Part shown: piece after piece, positions 42,731-50,809 of the stretch
How the letters are laid out: every line of letters starts with the position of its first letter
How positions within the stretch are numbered: the stretch's first letter is position 1
Made by a program: the position numbers and the translations under genes
The notes under the pieces: model-generated
What the model was told of the DNA's origin: nothing
The model's input: only the letters and a program-made list of their open reading frames with translations
The model's database searches: none
DNA from: Desulfurococcales archaeon
Lineage (GTDB): Archaea; Thermoproteota; Thermoprotei_A; Sulfolobales; NBVN01
Assembly (NCBI GenBank): GCA_015521325.1
Contig: WAOK01000005.1
Location: 1 to 60,342, forward strand
Direction: 5' to 3'
Length of the DNA stretch: 60,342 nt

Positions 42731-43460
42731 TATGCGCCAACGCCTCCGATATGACTACTGAGTTGTCGTATTTCTCGAGTATGCTACGGACTTCTTCCTC
42801 GTCCTTTCCTTTCATCTCCTTTACAGCCTCGACCAAGGCGGGCATCGCCCTCACGATGTTGTCCACAATGGTTATGTTGGCCGTGAGGGACGTCCTCGAG
42901 ATGGGGTTCAGATCGACCGTGATCACGAACTTACCGATGCGGCGAAGTGCCTCAGTCCTGTCACCGTCCTCCAGAGGCACGAGCACCACGTCCGCCGCCG
43001 CTATCCCTTTGGGGCTAACCCTCCTCCTCTCGCTGAATAGTTCCGGTATCGTGGCCGTGGCGTCATCGACGCCGAGCACCTCCTCCGCCCCAGCACCCAG
43101 CAGAACCTCCTTGATCTTCCTCGCCCTCTCCTCGGTCCTGTAGAAGAGGTTAACCTCGATCTTTGCTCCGACAACCCTAGCTAGCTCCACCACCTCCCGA
43201 GGAACTAGTGCGGCCACGTTCCCGTTAACGGATATGACGGGGTGCTTGGCGAGGATGAGTGCGGCGGCAGCTGCCTCGATGGCTTTCATAGCGAATGGCT
43301 GGGTCGCCTCACCTATTAGGTAGTCAAAGCACTCACCCCTGCCGTGGGCTATCAGCCCCTCCGGCACCACTATACCTAGCCTGAACCCCTCCACTAGCTT
43401 CTCCCTTATCATTAGGGACTCATACCTTGGGTGGTTCCTGGGGATCCTCGTATCCCACAC
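42684..43460 (-). CDS. 4-Phosphopantoate--beta-alanine ligase (archaeal phosphopantothenate synthetase)
   Basis: The 258-aa archaeal enzyme joins 4-phosphopantoate and beta-alanine. Signatures are [42 protein letters not shown] and DLNPISRTS. The GTG 43460 start is next to GAGGT, though the spacing is short; a later start would cut the conserved IPRNHPRYE. It follows the pantoate kinase gene on the same strand. Confidence 0.92.
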   Translation of the reverse strand: MWDTRIPRNHPRYESLMIREKLVEGFRLGIVVPEGLIAHGRGECFDYLIGEATQPFAMKAIEAAAAALILAKHPVISVNGNVAALVPREVVELARVVGAKIEVNLFYRTEERARKIKEVLLGAGAEEVLGVDDATATIPELFSERRRVSPKGIAAADVVLVPLEDGDRTEALRRIGKFVITVDLNPISRTSLTANITIVDNIVRAMPALVEAVKEMKGKDEEEVRSILEKYDNSVVISEALAHIRERLSGLASSLLGC

Positions 43461-43486
43461 CTCAACGAGATTGGCTTACTAGCAAT

Positions 43487-44311
43487 TTAATCGAGAAGCA
43501 TGGCGGGGGACGGCGCCGGCTCCATCACGATCCACTCACCGCCCCCAAGCTCCGGGACATCACCCCAAGCGATGGCGGCGAGTACGGACTTCTTCACAAA
43601 GTAACCGATGAGCTCACCCCTCCTAACGAGCTCATCGAGAACTGCCCTAACGTCGTCGGGGGCAGCGCTCATGAAACCGAGTGCCTCAGAGTACCTCCTC
43701 CCTGCCTCAACAAGCCTCTCCAGAGTCGGGACCCGCAGGAACCACCTCAGGAGTTCTGCCCCCTTCTCACGCATCCTGCCCCAGAGCCCCTCAAGCATCT
43801 CGGGGGTTGTTAGGGACGAGACCCTCCTTAAGTAAACCCTCACACCGCCTTGCACAGGGTACCTCTCGACCACGGCGATCCCCGGGGCCCCCGGCCTGAC
43901 CCTCACAGCTATCGGGCCCCCGGCGAGAATCACAGCTACATCGCCCAGACCCGTCCCAGAGAAGACCTCGGCCACGTGTGCAACCCTGCCAGCCCTCTCC
44001 AGTGGCGGTCCACCAGCAAAGTACGCCAGTGAGAGCGACGCTATGGCACTCATCCCAAGCCCGTCACCCAGCCTCACCGGGCTCTCTATAGAGACGCAGG
44101 CCCTCCTTCCCACGAGCTTCTCAACAGCCTTACCCGTAACGAACTCCACACATACGCCATTGATTGTGAGGGTACACCCGCACCTCCTCTTCTCAGCTAC
44201 CGCATAGGGAGCGAGTACGAGGCCAGCGCCCGTGGACCCTGTGAGGTAGGGCGATCGTGATCTATAGGGCACCCACACGGCGCTGAGGTGGTGCGGTATA
44301 ACAAGCCTCAA
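43487..44311 (-). CDS. Pantoate kinase (GHMP family)
   Basis: The 274-aa GHMP kinase phosphorylates pantoate, the archaeal route to CoA. The N-terminal HHLSAVWVPYR and GSTGAGLVL, the glycine-rich DGLGMSAIASLSLAY and GTGLGDVAVI are as expected. It overlaps the coaBC gene by 4 bp and is followed by the phosphopantothenate synthetase, which uses its product. Confidence 0.9.
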   Translation of the reverse strand: MRLVIPHHLSAVWVPYRSRSPYLTGSTGAGLVLAPYAVAEKRRCGCTLTINGVCVEFVTGKAVEKLVGRRACVSIESPVRLGDGLGMSAIASLSLAYFAGGPPLERAGRVAHVAEVFSGTGLGDVAVILAGGPIAVRVRPGAPGIAVVERYPVQGGVRVYLRRVSSLTTPEMLEGLWGRMREKGAELLRWFLRVPTLERLVEAGRRYSEALGFMSAAPDDVRAVLDELVRRGELIGYFVKKSVLAAIAWGDVPELGGGEWIVMEPAPSPAMLLD

Positions 44312-45576
44312 GGCAATTTGACCCCAACCTTCTCAAGGATATAGTCGATTATGTATCTCGCAATAACCTCCTTCCTGGCCCTCGGCACCCTCCTCACCCC
44401 TTCCCTGTCAACGAGCCAGATCTCGTTCTCGGGCGATGAGAACCCTATGCCCTCAACGCTGACGTCGTTAGCCGCTATGGCGTCGAACCCCCTCTTCTCG
44501 AGTTTCTCCCTAGCCGAGCTGAGGAGCCTCTCCACATCCCCTTCAGCGTATTCGGCAGCGAACCCTATCAAGAGCCCGTCGAATACCTCACGGATTTTTA
44601 GAGAGATCTTAGGAGTCGGAACGAGCTCCACCTCTATCGGTGAGTCAGTCGTACGCAGCCTCCCCTCCCAGGTCCTGCTGAACCTGAAGTCGGAGGGGGC
44701 GGCGGCTAACACCACAGCATGCGGGTGGGTGCCCTCAACAGCCTTCATCACGGCGCCGAGCATCTCCTCGGTGGTGACGATGTTGATTGCTCTCAGGTAA
44801 TATGGGGGCTTCTCCTTTAGCGGACCCGCTACGAGCACCACGTCCGCCCCGCGGAGGAATGCCTCCCTAGCTATCGCCACTCCCATGAGCCCGCTGCTTG
44901 GGTTGCTTAGGAAACGTATTCTGTCGAGGTACTCCCTGGTCGGGCCAGCGGTGACAACGAGCTTGATTCCTTCGGCGTCTCTCCCCCTATTTACTATGGC
45001 GTCGACGGCGAGGGCAAGCTCCTTCGGCGGGGGGAACTTGAGCTTGCCTTCCTCAATCATGGGTGGGAAAACTATTGCCCCAGCGCCCCTCAGCCTCTCC
45101 AGTGCCTCCTTCACCTGTGGGGCCGCATAGAGGGACGAGTGCATGGTCGGCACAACAATCACCGGTTTACCTGCCCCCATCATCGCCAAAGCAATCAGCG
45201 TCACTGACGTGTCGGTCACCCCGGACGCAAGCTTAGCTATGGTGTTCGCCGTGGCTGGTGCAATGATCATGGCGTTGCACTCGTCGGCCAGTGCCGTATG
45301 CTCTGAGAAGCCGCTTAGCTCAGTTATTGGCTCTCTCCCTGTTGCCCAGGACAGTACCTCCTTAGTGACGTACCTCAGTCCGTCCCTCGTCGCCGTCGCC
45401 ACCACGTCCGCGCCGAGCCTCACGAGCTCCCTTATCATGTCGGGGACCCTGTAGGCTGCTATCGAGCCCGTGACTCCTACGACAACACACCTGCTCTCTA
45501 GCGTCCTCCCTCTAGTCCCCCTGACCTCGTCCGGCGGCCGTTTCGAGGGGAGCGGCCTAATGACGGGCACCCACAT
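44308..45576 (-). CDS. coaBC: Bifunctional phosphopantothenoylcysteine decarboxylase/synthetase
   Basis: The 422-aa fusion has an N-terminal flavin-dependent CoaC domain (TGSIAAYRVPDMIRELVRLGADV, PATANTIAKLASG and PTMHSSLYAAPQV) and a C-terminal CoaB domain (VTAGPTREYLDRIRFLSNPSSGLMG, AAAPSDFR). It makes 4'-phosphopantetheine. The TATA core 45594-45601 places a transcript start near the ATG, so the mRNA may be leaderless. Confidence 0.95.
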   Translation of the reverse strand: MWVPVIRPLPSKRPPDEVRGTRGRTLESRCVVVGVTGSIAAYRVPDMIRELVRLGADVVATATRDGLRYVTKEVLSWATGREPITELSGFSEHTALADECNAMIIAPATANTIAKLASGVTDTSVTLIALAMMGAGKPVIVVPTMHSSLYAAPQVKEALERLRGAGAIVFPPMIEEGKLKFPPPKELALAVDAIVNRGRDAEGIKLVVTAGPTREYLDRIRFLSNPSSGLMGVAIAREAFLRGADVVLVAGPLKEKPPYYLRAINIVTTEEMLGAVMKAVEGTHPHAVVLAAAPSDFRFSRTWEGRLRTTDSPIEVELVPTPKISLKIREVFDGLLIGFAAEYAEGDVERLLSSAREKLEKRGFDAIAANDVSVEGIGFSSPENEIWLVDREGVRRVPRARKEVIARYIIDYILEKVGVKLP

Positions 45577-45593
45577 CCATTAATGGGGCCCTC

Positions 45594-45601
45594 ATATTAA
45601 A
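45594..45601. promoter_or_regulatory. Shared TATA-like core between coaBC and the acetyltransferase gene
   Basis: ATATTAAA (45594-45601) sits about 22 bp from the coaBC ATG (minus) and about 24 bp from GTG 45622 (plus). These are the spacings for leaderless transcription in both directions. No other A/T core lies in this 45-bp gap. Confidence 0.55.
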
Positions 45602-45621
45602 GGGAGGGAGGGGTGATCGCA

Positions 45622-46128
45622 GTGAGCGACTGCAGCGTTGTTGTGAGAGAGGCAACCGACGCTGACCTCCCTGAGGTCATAAGGATAAACATGGAGTCCC
45701 TCCCAGAGCACTACACGCTTTCATTCTGGCGGAACATACTCTACACTTGGGGTAAGGCATTCCTTGTCGCAGAGGCTTGCGGGGAGGTCGTCGGCTACAT
45801 TATGTGCAGAACCCTCTGGAGGAGGTCCTTCTTTCGGAGGTTTCTCATGGGGAGGGTCGGGCATATAATCAGCATAGCGGTGAGGGAGGGTTATAGAGGG
45901 AGAGGAATAGGGACCAGGCTCCTCGTTGAGGCGATGCGGAGGCTCCACGACTACTACGGTGCCAAGGAGGTCTACCTGGAGGTTAGGGTGAGTAATGAGA
46001 GGGCAATAAAGCTCTATAAGAAACTGGGGTTCCGCGTAGTTCAGAGGGTAGTTAGGTACTACGCGGACGGGGAGGACGCCTACATTATGGCCAGGCCGCT
46101 TCCGCTCGAAGGCGGTGACGGGTTATAA
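45622..46128 (+). CDS. GNAT N-acetyltransferase, RimI/Ard1-like
   Basis: The 168-aa GNAT protein has the acetyl-CoA loop VREGYRGRGIGTRLL (about 88-102) and the following LEVRVSNERAIKLYKKLGF. It probably acetylates protein N termini, as Sulfolobus Ard1 does. GTG 45622 is chosen over GTG 45613 because TATA spacing makes it leaderless and GGTGATC precedes it. The N terminus is short. Confidence 0.88.
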   Translation: MSDCSVVVREATDADLPEVIRINMESLPEHYTLSFWRNILYTWGKAFLVAEACGEVVGYIMCRTLWRRSFFRRFLMGRVGHIISIAVREGYRGRGIGTRLLVEAMRRLHDYYGAKEVYLEVRVSNERAIKLYKKLGFRVVQRVVRYYADGEDAYIMARPLPLEGGDGL

Positions 46129-46161
46129 GGGATTCCGTCCCCTGACAGCGAAGGGTAGCGG

Positions 46162-46917
46162 ATGCCTACACTAGTGAGGATCAGGCAAGGCAAGCAGAGA
46201 GGGCTTCTTGGTAGGTTCTGGGCGATACCACACATGTGGAGCGTGCCACCGAAGACCATGAAGGGGAGGCCGTGGGTCGAGAGGGTGGACTACGACATGG
46301 AGATACCTTGGTATATCTCACCTTTCCCTAACGAGGACCTCATGGACTTCTTCGCGGAGTGGTTCGGGTATGTCGAGATACCTGTTGAGGGTGAGTACGA
46401 ATTCTTCATGAAGTGCGACGACGGCTGCATACTGGAGATCGACGGCGTTACGGTAATCGATGCGTGGCGCATACAGCCGCCCACGCTCTACATAGGTGAC
46501 CCGATATACTTAGAGCCAGGGCCCCACAAGGTCAGGATAAGGTACTTCAACATAGGGCCATTCGGCCTCATATCATTCGGCTGGCTAAGGCCCGATGGGA
46601 GGCTCGAGATACTTGATGGCGAGCACTTATTCACTAGGACGGGGTCCACGATACTCATCCGCGGCGTCCCAAGGGGCGTGGAGGTCGAGCTTTGGTCCGG
46701 GAACCTCCTAGCTAGGGGACGCAGGAACGAGTTAGGACTCACGTACATGATCCTGCCAAACCCGATGCCTGTTGATGCCTATTTCAAGATCAGGGTTGGC
46801 GAGGAGGTCTATGAGACACAAGTGTTTCGTGATGTCTGGGGAGGGGACGTCTATGAGTACGTCGAGGATGAAGGACCTGCCTCCTTCAGTGAGGGGGAGG
46901 CAGTCGTAAGCACCTAA
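46162..46917 (+). CDS. PA14-like domain protein without signal peptide
   Basis: The 251-aa protein contains a PA14-like beta-barrel at about 65-145. Recognisable are EGEYEFFMKCDDGCILEIDGVTVIDAW and the later EPGPHKVRIRYFNIG, with the DDG calcium/sugar site. PA14 domains usually bind carbohydrates on secreted proteins. Here there is no signal peptide or membrane segment, so it may be cytoplasmic. Further beta-rich regions flank the barrel. It overlaps the convergent next gene by 32 bp. Confidence 0.75.
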   Translation: MPTLVRIRQGKQRGLLGRFWAIPHMWSVPPKTMKGRPWVERVDYDMEIPWYISPFPNEDLMDFFAEWFGYVEIPVEGEYEFFMKCDDGCILEIDGVTVIDAWRIQPPTLYIGDPIYLEPGPHKVRIRYFNIGPFGLISFGWLRPDGRLEILDGEHLFTRTGSTILIRGVPRGVEVELWSGNLLARGRRNELGLTYMILPNPMPVDAYFKIRVGEEVYETQVFRDVWGGDVYEYVEDEGPASFSEGEAVVST

Positions 46918-47470
46918 GCCTAATTCCCCGCGGCCCGTAAAGAGCGGCGCACCCAATTATTGCCTCACCCGTGGATACAGCCGGGACCCCCTCCACCGAG
47001 CCCCAGCCAGGCACCCTACCGGAATAAACCAGTGCCTTCGGCCTCAGAACCCTCACAGCCTCTCTCACCTCCAGCGAGCCGACCCTTACCCGAAGTACCG
47101 GGTTGTAGTCCATGAAACCTTTGGGAGGAACTGACGTTATGAGGAGGTCAGGTGCGTAGCTGCTGTACCTCCTCACTAAGAGCTCGGTTGATTGGACAGC
47201 GTCAACCCCACCGATCCCGCACACCCTATACGCTCCCACAGGCAAGCATCTCCCATCGAGTAACCTTCCTACAGCACCCCAGCTCTTCGTTACCACGATA
47301 TCGTCGACGTACCCGGTCACGAGGTAGGCGCTGACACCCAGCTCCTCAGGTATTAGGTTCAGCCCCCCAGCAACAATGACTGAGTCAGCGCCGAGCGCCT
47401 TGATAAGCCAGCGCACAATGCGGGAGGTCGCCCTGGGCCTTACCCAGGACCTACCGATGATGGCGAGCAC
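46886..47470 (-). CDS. Degenerate calcineurin-like phosphoesterase, probably inactive
   Basis: The 194-aa protein aligns by eye with small metallophosphoesterases: IGGVDAVQST, PDLLITSVPPKGFMDYNP and RVGSLEVREAVRVLRPKALVYSG. The metal ligands appear replaced: the H of THVPP is S, the GHxH site is SGRVPG, and the N terminus lacks DxH. It may bind a phospho-compound without catalysis, or play a structural role. It overlaps the CitG-like gene by 20 bp, suggesting coupling. The family call is tentative. Confidence 0.55.
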   Translation of the reverse strand: MLAIIGRSWVRPRATSRIVRWLIKALGADSVIVAGGLNLIPEELGVSAYLVTGYVDDIVVTKSWGAVGRLLDGRCLPVGAYRVCGIGGVDAVQSTELLVRRYSSYAPDLLITSVPPKGFMDYNPVLRVRVGSLEVREAVRVLRPKALVYSGRVPGWGSVEGVPAVSTGEAIIGCAALYGPRGIRLRCLRLPPPH

Positions 47471-48251
47471 ACCTGATCACCCAGAAAGCAGTCGCTAGGG
47501 CCGTGAGGTCAGCGATGCTCCCGAGGTTGACGCTGCTTCTCCGGAGGAAGTCATCCCTACCCCTAATAATTGCTGTCCTTGTCGTCAGCCACCACCCCGT
47601 ACCCAGTGACTTAAGGACAGAGGTGTCCACTAGCTTGTTGGCAAGCGTAATGAATACCTTCTTCACGACCTCCTGCGTGGGTTTGTTACAGGGTATCGCT
47701 ACCGACGCTTCCCTGGTGAGCGTGTAGCCCGCGGTAACTTCCCAGCAGTTGATGTCGTAGAGGGAAGAGATTAGGTACTCCTCCCACAAGCTGGAGGGTG
47801 ATGAGCTACTCACGAAGCCGTGCAGATGCCTGACCCCTCCCTCATCCACAGCCCTAATTAGCTGCCCTGCTGGAATACTGCGTAGGCACTCCTCCACGAT
47901 GCCCCAATGGGCGTTAATGGCTTCTGGAACTCCCTCTCCCAGGTACTCAAGAATGGGTGTTAGGGGGGCTACCAGCACCACATATCCGGCTATGGTGTTT
48001 TTTCCTATGATGCGGGAAGCACGAACCTGCCCCGCAACCCCTAAAACCTTAGGAACTCTCTTACAGGGCGGCATTGATAGGGCCTCACCGAGCGCCCTAG
48101 CCAGGTACGGAACACTTAGTATAAAATCAGCTAGGGTTAGGCCCCCGCTCCCCATCCACGAGGAAACTGTGGCGGGCTTCCCCGGAGTAGCTGCCTCCAG
48201 CGCCACGGAGCCGGCCAGTGCGGCGGCGATGTCCCAGGGGTCCTCCATCAC
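47451..48251 (-). CDS. CitG/MdcB-like (triphosphoribosyl-dephospho-CoA synthase family) protein
   Basis: The 266-aa mainly helical protein starts AALAGSVALEAATPGKPATVSS, the LEA...PKPG motif of CitG. Bacterial CitG makes the prosthetic group of citrate lyase from dephospho-CoA and ATP. No citrate lyase is seen here, so the archaeal substrate is unknown. Nearby CoA genes make a CoA-derived substrate plausible. The conserved glycine-rich SWMGSGGLTLADF follows. The start is ATG 48251. Confidence 0.7.
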   Translation of the reverse strand: MMEDPWDIAAALAGSVALEAATPGKPATVSSWMGSGGLTLADFILSVPYLARALGEALSMPPCKRVPKVLGVAGQVRASRIIGKNTIAGYVVLVAPLTPILEYLGEGVPEAINAHWGIVEECLRSIPAGQLIRAVDEGGVRHLHGFVSSSSPSSLWEEYLISSLYDINCWEVTAGYTLTREASVAIPCNKPTQEVVKKVFITLANKLVDTSVLKSLGTGWWLTTRTAIIRGRDDFLRRSSVNLGSIADLTALATAFWVIRCARHHR

Positions 48252-48253
48252 AA

Positions 48254-48976
48254 CTACTCCTTAGGGAAGACCTTAACAACGAATACGTTCTCTGTGACCT
48301 CCTTCTTCAACTCCCTAATACCGTCCTCACCTATAGCAGCCATCGCGAAGACGCCGACAGCAGTCGCTCCAGCCTGCTGGACAATATTATTCAGCGCTAG
48401 TAGAGTCTTGCCAGATATTATGACGTCGTCAACGAGGAGCACCCTGTCCGAGGGGCTTAAGGACATCTTCGGGACGTAGAGGTTCACGACGCCGGGCGGG
48501 TCAGTGACGAAGAACTGTGTCTGGTAATAGTACTTGATCCCTATGTCCGGCCTCCGCCTAGCGACTACGAGCTTGGAGTCGAGGATGTCGGCTACGCTCA
48601 CGCCGACAGGTATGCCATCGATCTCGACAGTCATTACCGCGTTTATGTTGTACTTCATGAACTTCTGGTAAGCTATGTACGAGAATATCTTTAGGAGGGA
48701 GACATCGTACACTATCTGGTTGAGGTTCACGAGCCTTATGTTGTGCCACTTGACGTAGAGAGCCCTCTTCTTTATTATGTCCTCGATTATGGGCTCCCTA
48801 ACCAATTTCTCAATAAGCTCCCTCGCCCTCTCCTCGGAGGGCATTATCCTATGGTTTATGTACCTCCACAGCGCGGGGGCGGGGAGCCCGGTTATCTGTT
48901 CGAGTTCTCTATACCTATAAATGTGCTTAAAGGCGCGGAGAAGCTCCACAGCCAGTACTCTGATATCTGTGAGCAT
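48254..48976 (-). CDS. Orotate PRTase-like transcription regulator (GfcR type) with N-terminal HTH
   Basis: The 240-aa protein has an N-terminal helix-turn-helix (LEQITGLPAPALWRYINHRIMPSEERAREL) and a C-terminal phosphoribosyltransferase fold with the PRPP loop VLLVDDVIISGKTLLAL. Archaeal proteins of this layout regulate sugar or purine genes while sensing a phosphoribosyl ligand. It is 2 bp from the CitG-like gene and on the same strand. Its own targets are unknown. Confidence 0.82.
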   Translation of the reverse strand: MLTDIRVLAVELLRAFKHIYRYRELEQITGLPAPALWRYINHRIMPSEERARELIEKLVREPIIEDIIKKRALYVKWHNIRLVNLNQIVYDVSLLKIFSYIAYQKFMKYNINAVMTVEIDGIPVGVSVADILDSKLVVARRRPDIGIKYYYQTQFFVTDPPGVVNLYVPKMSLSPSDRVLLVDDVIISGKTLLALNNIVQQAGATAVGVFAMAAIGEDGIRELKKEVTENVFVVKVFPKE

Positions 48977-49051
48977 TTAGCTCACCTTATCATGGATACG
49001 TTAAAAGCTCAGCTAATAAACACTTACCCCGCGGGGACATTACCAAGTATA

Positions 49052-49342
49052 TTAAGCACCAACAGAACCCAAGAGTTCCCTCTCCAGTAAAGGCGGTAAC
49101 GCTGCATCAATAATGTCCGGAATTTCCATGACCAAATCCCTTATGAGAGTCAAAACATCTGCCTCTCTCAGGTCTACTACTGTGTCTCCAACTATGATGT
49201 AGGGCGTTCTAATTGATGGCAGAATCGCTATCTGTACCCTTATACGAAATTTTTTTAAGAATAACCCTATTGACAGAATTTTCTCCATTGTTTCCCTACC
49301 AACATCTAAAGGTACCACAGCATTGAGCCTGATCTCCCTCAA
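49052..49342 (-). CDS. Hypothetical protein, 96 aa
   Basis: The protein alternates beta-like and helical stretches (LNAVVPLDVGRETMEKILS, RIRVQIAILPSIRTPYIIVGDTVVDLREADVL). I know no family. TTG 49342 is the longest start; GTG-type starts within the N terminus are possible. It ends 76 bp upstream of the PRTase regulator on the same strand. Codon use resembles its neighbours, so it is probably real. Confidence 0.55.
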   Translation of the reverse strand: MREIRLNAVVPLDVGRETMEKILSIGLFLKKFRIRVQIAILPSIRTPYIIVGDTVVDLREADVLTLIRDLVMEIPDIIDAALPPLLERELLGSVGA

Positions 49343-49467
49343 CCAGAGCCCCTGTTGTAGGGTCTAGAACAGACTTACCTATTAAGTCCGGAGCCTAATC
49401 CCAGCTCCGTTCTATTTCGTAACTTTATGTAGTACACCAGCGATTATATATATTGGAGGTGAGACGT

Positions 49468-49938
49468 ATGGCAAAAAATAAGGTAAGGGGTATATCCCTA
49501 GGGCCGCCGGAGGATATTGTTTACGAGGACGACTTCATGGTCATAGACAGAGCGCCAACTGATGAGGAGCTGAAGAAGATAGTAAAGGACATAATCATGG
49601 AGAAAGGAAGGCCGGTAACATGGGATGAGCTCAGGAAGGAGCTCAGCGGGATTGCAGGAGAAGATCGCTTGAGGAGAGTGCTGACTGACATGATATGGGC
49701 TGACGAAGTAGTGGAGATGATTGACGGCAGCTTCGGTCTGCCAGGTATGGAGGCTACCTACGTGCCGAGGCAAATAAAGAAGCGTGTAAGGCCGCTAGTG
49801 CCGCCGAAGTTCAGGGAGAGGTGGGGTGACCTAATCGACACGTATGGGAGCATAAGGGCTGCTATAAGAGCGCTTGCCCGCGGAAGGACGAAGATACCGA
49901 CAGCGAAAAAAGAGAAAAGGGTCGCGGCGTACCGCTGA
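49468..49938 (+). CDS. Hypothetical protein with a winged-helix-like region
   Basis: The 156-aa protein has a mid-region (about 35-85) of winged-helix appearance (ELKKIVKDIIMEKGRPVTWDELRKELSG), followed by FRERWGDLIDTYG and a basic tail. The family is unknown to me. ATG 49468 is certain in context: GGAGGTGA at 49455-49462 is an almost perfect Shine-Dalgarno sequence and a TATATATATT lies upstream. It is followed by a small Cys-containing gene and a third unknown gene, suggesting an operon. Confidence 0.75.
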   Translation: MAKNKVRGISLGPPEDIVYEDDFMVIDRAPTDEELKKIVKDIIMEKGRPVTWDELRKELSGIAGEDRLRRVLTDMIWADEVVEMIDGSFGLPGMEATYVPRQIKKRVRPLVPPKFRERWGDLIDTYGSIRAAIRALARGRTKIPTAKKEKRVAAYR

Positions 49939-49952
49939 AGGGAGTGCACTAA

Positions 49953-50126
49953 TTGGGTAGGGGGGCATGCGCTGAGAGAATAGTGCGCATGGAGAGAGCC
50001 GGAGGCACTTACCTAATAACAACAGATAAGGGGGCCACAGCCTTCATACCGATAGACAAGATATGCGATCTCGTGAAGAGGTTCGGTCTCTGCCTGCCTG
50101 AGGACTCTCCCGTAAAATGTAAGTAA
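49953..50126 (+). CDS. Small protein, 57 aa, with four cysteines
   Basis: Read from TTG 49953, this 57-aa frame contains AERIVRMERAGGTYLITTDKGATAFIPIDKICDLVKRFGLCLPEDSP and four Cys (about 6, 41, 48 and 56). The stop TAA shares its last base with the ATG of the next gene, which supports coupled translation. It lies just 14 nt after the previous gene. The fold and function are unknown, but the codon pattern and spacing argue for a real gene. Confidence 0.6.
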   Translation: MGRGACAERIVRMERAGGTYLITTDKGATAFIPIDKICDLVKRFGLCLPEDSPVKCK

Positions 50127-50809
50127 TGATTTTTCCCTTCAATTACCTAAGATGTAATCAGGTGTACGTTTTGTGGAGATCCCTCGGTCTACCCGAGAAT
50201 TTTATAAGGTACATATTCTATGAGAGGCTCGACTCTGTCCGCTCTATGGTGAGCGGTAGATTAAGCGATAAGGAGATCTATCTAGCCTTTACGAGGACAT
50301 CCCCCGTCGTCATAACTCACGGACCAGCGGGGTTATCCGGCTCCGTCAAGATGGTTGGCTTTATTCCCAGAAAGGAGTATCTCGAGAAAGCACTCGAAGA
50401 ACTGAGGAGGATATGGGAAAACTCTGTCGATAGAGGGTTTAGAGGAATAATAAATGACTTTCTAAGGGTGGCATATAATGAGGAATGGATAGACTTCACC
50501 GCCTTAGGCGGGCTAGAACTGGCGATGAGGCACAGCTGGGTGAACATAAGAGAAACGCATAAAGCGACCTTGCTCTTCTTTACACCGCCGATAGTGTCCT
50601 ACGAGGTAAGGTGCTCGGTGGAGATACATGAGGACGGGCCTGTCTGGGAATACCTGAACTTATTGCATGACATCTTCCACAGAGTCCCGGGTGAGCCGCC
50701 GGGCAAGCACCCCGCCTACGTCTTCAGGTTCGAAGAGATATATGACAACTCGGCAACTAATGAAGGGTTCGGCAGGCTTATATGGAGAAGGTCAGAGGCC
50801 ACCCGATAA
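50126..50809 (+). CDS. Conserved-looking hypothetical protein, 227 aa
   Basis: A distinct sequence (VVITHGPAGLSGSVKMVGFIPRKEYLEKALEELRRIW, GIINDFLRVAYNEEWIDFTALGG) suggests an enzyme with a nucleotide- or flavin-binding fold, but I cannot name a family. No membrane segment is present. It is translated from ATG 50126, one base overlapping the small Cys protein. The end overlaps the convergent SDR gene by 18 bp. Confidence 0.65.
   Translation: MIFPFNYLRCNQVYVLWRSLGLPENFIRYIFYERLDSVRSMVSGRLSDKEIYLAFTRTSPVVITHGPAGLSGSVKMVGFIPRKEYLEKALEELRRIWENSVDRGFRGIINDFLRVAYNEEWIDFTALGGLELAMRHSWVNIRETHKATLLFFTPPIVSYEVRCSVEIHEDGPVWEYLNLLHDIFHRVPGEPPGKHPAYVFRFEEIYDNSATNEGFGRLIWRRSEATR

Noticed and set aside
49343-49467. 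Divergent gap searched for an RNA gene
   Set aside because: Apart from the promoter and Shine-Dalgarno of the 49468 gene I see no tRNA, C/D or other conserved fold.
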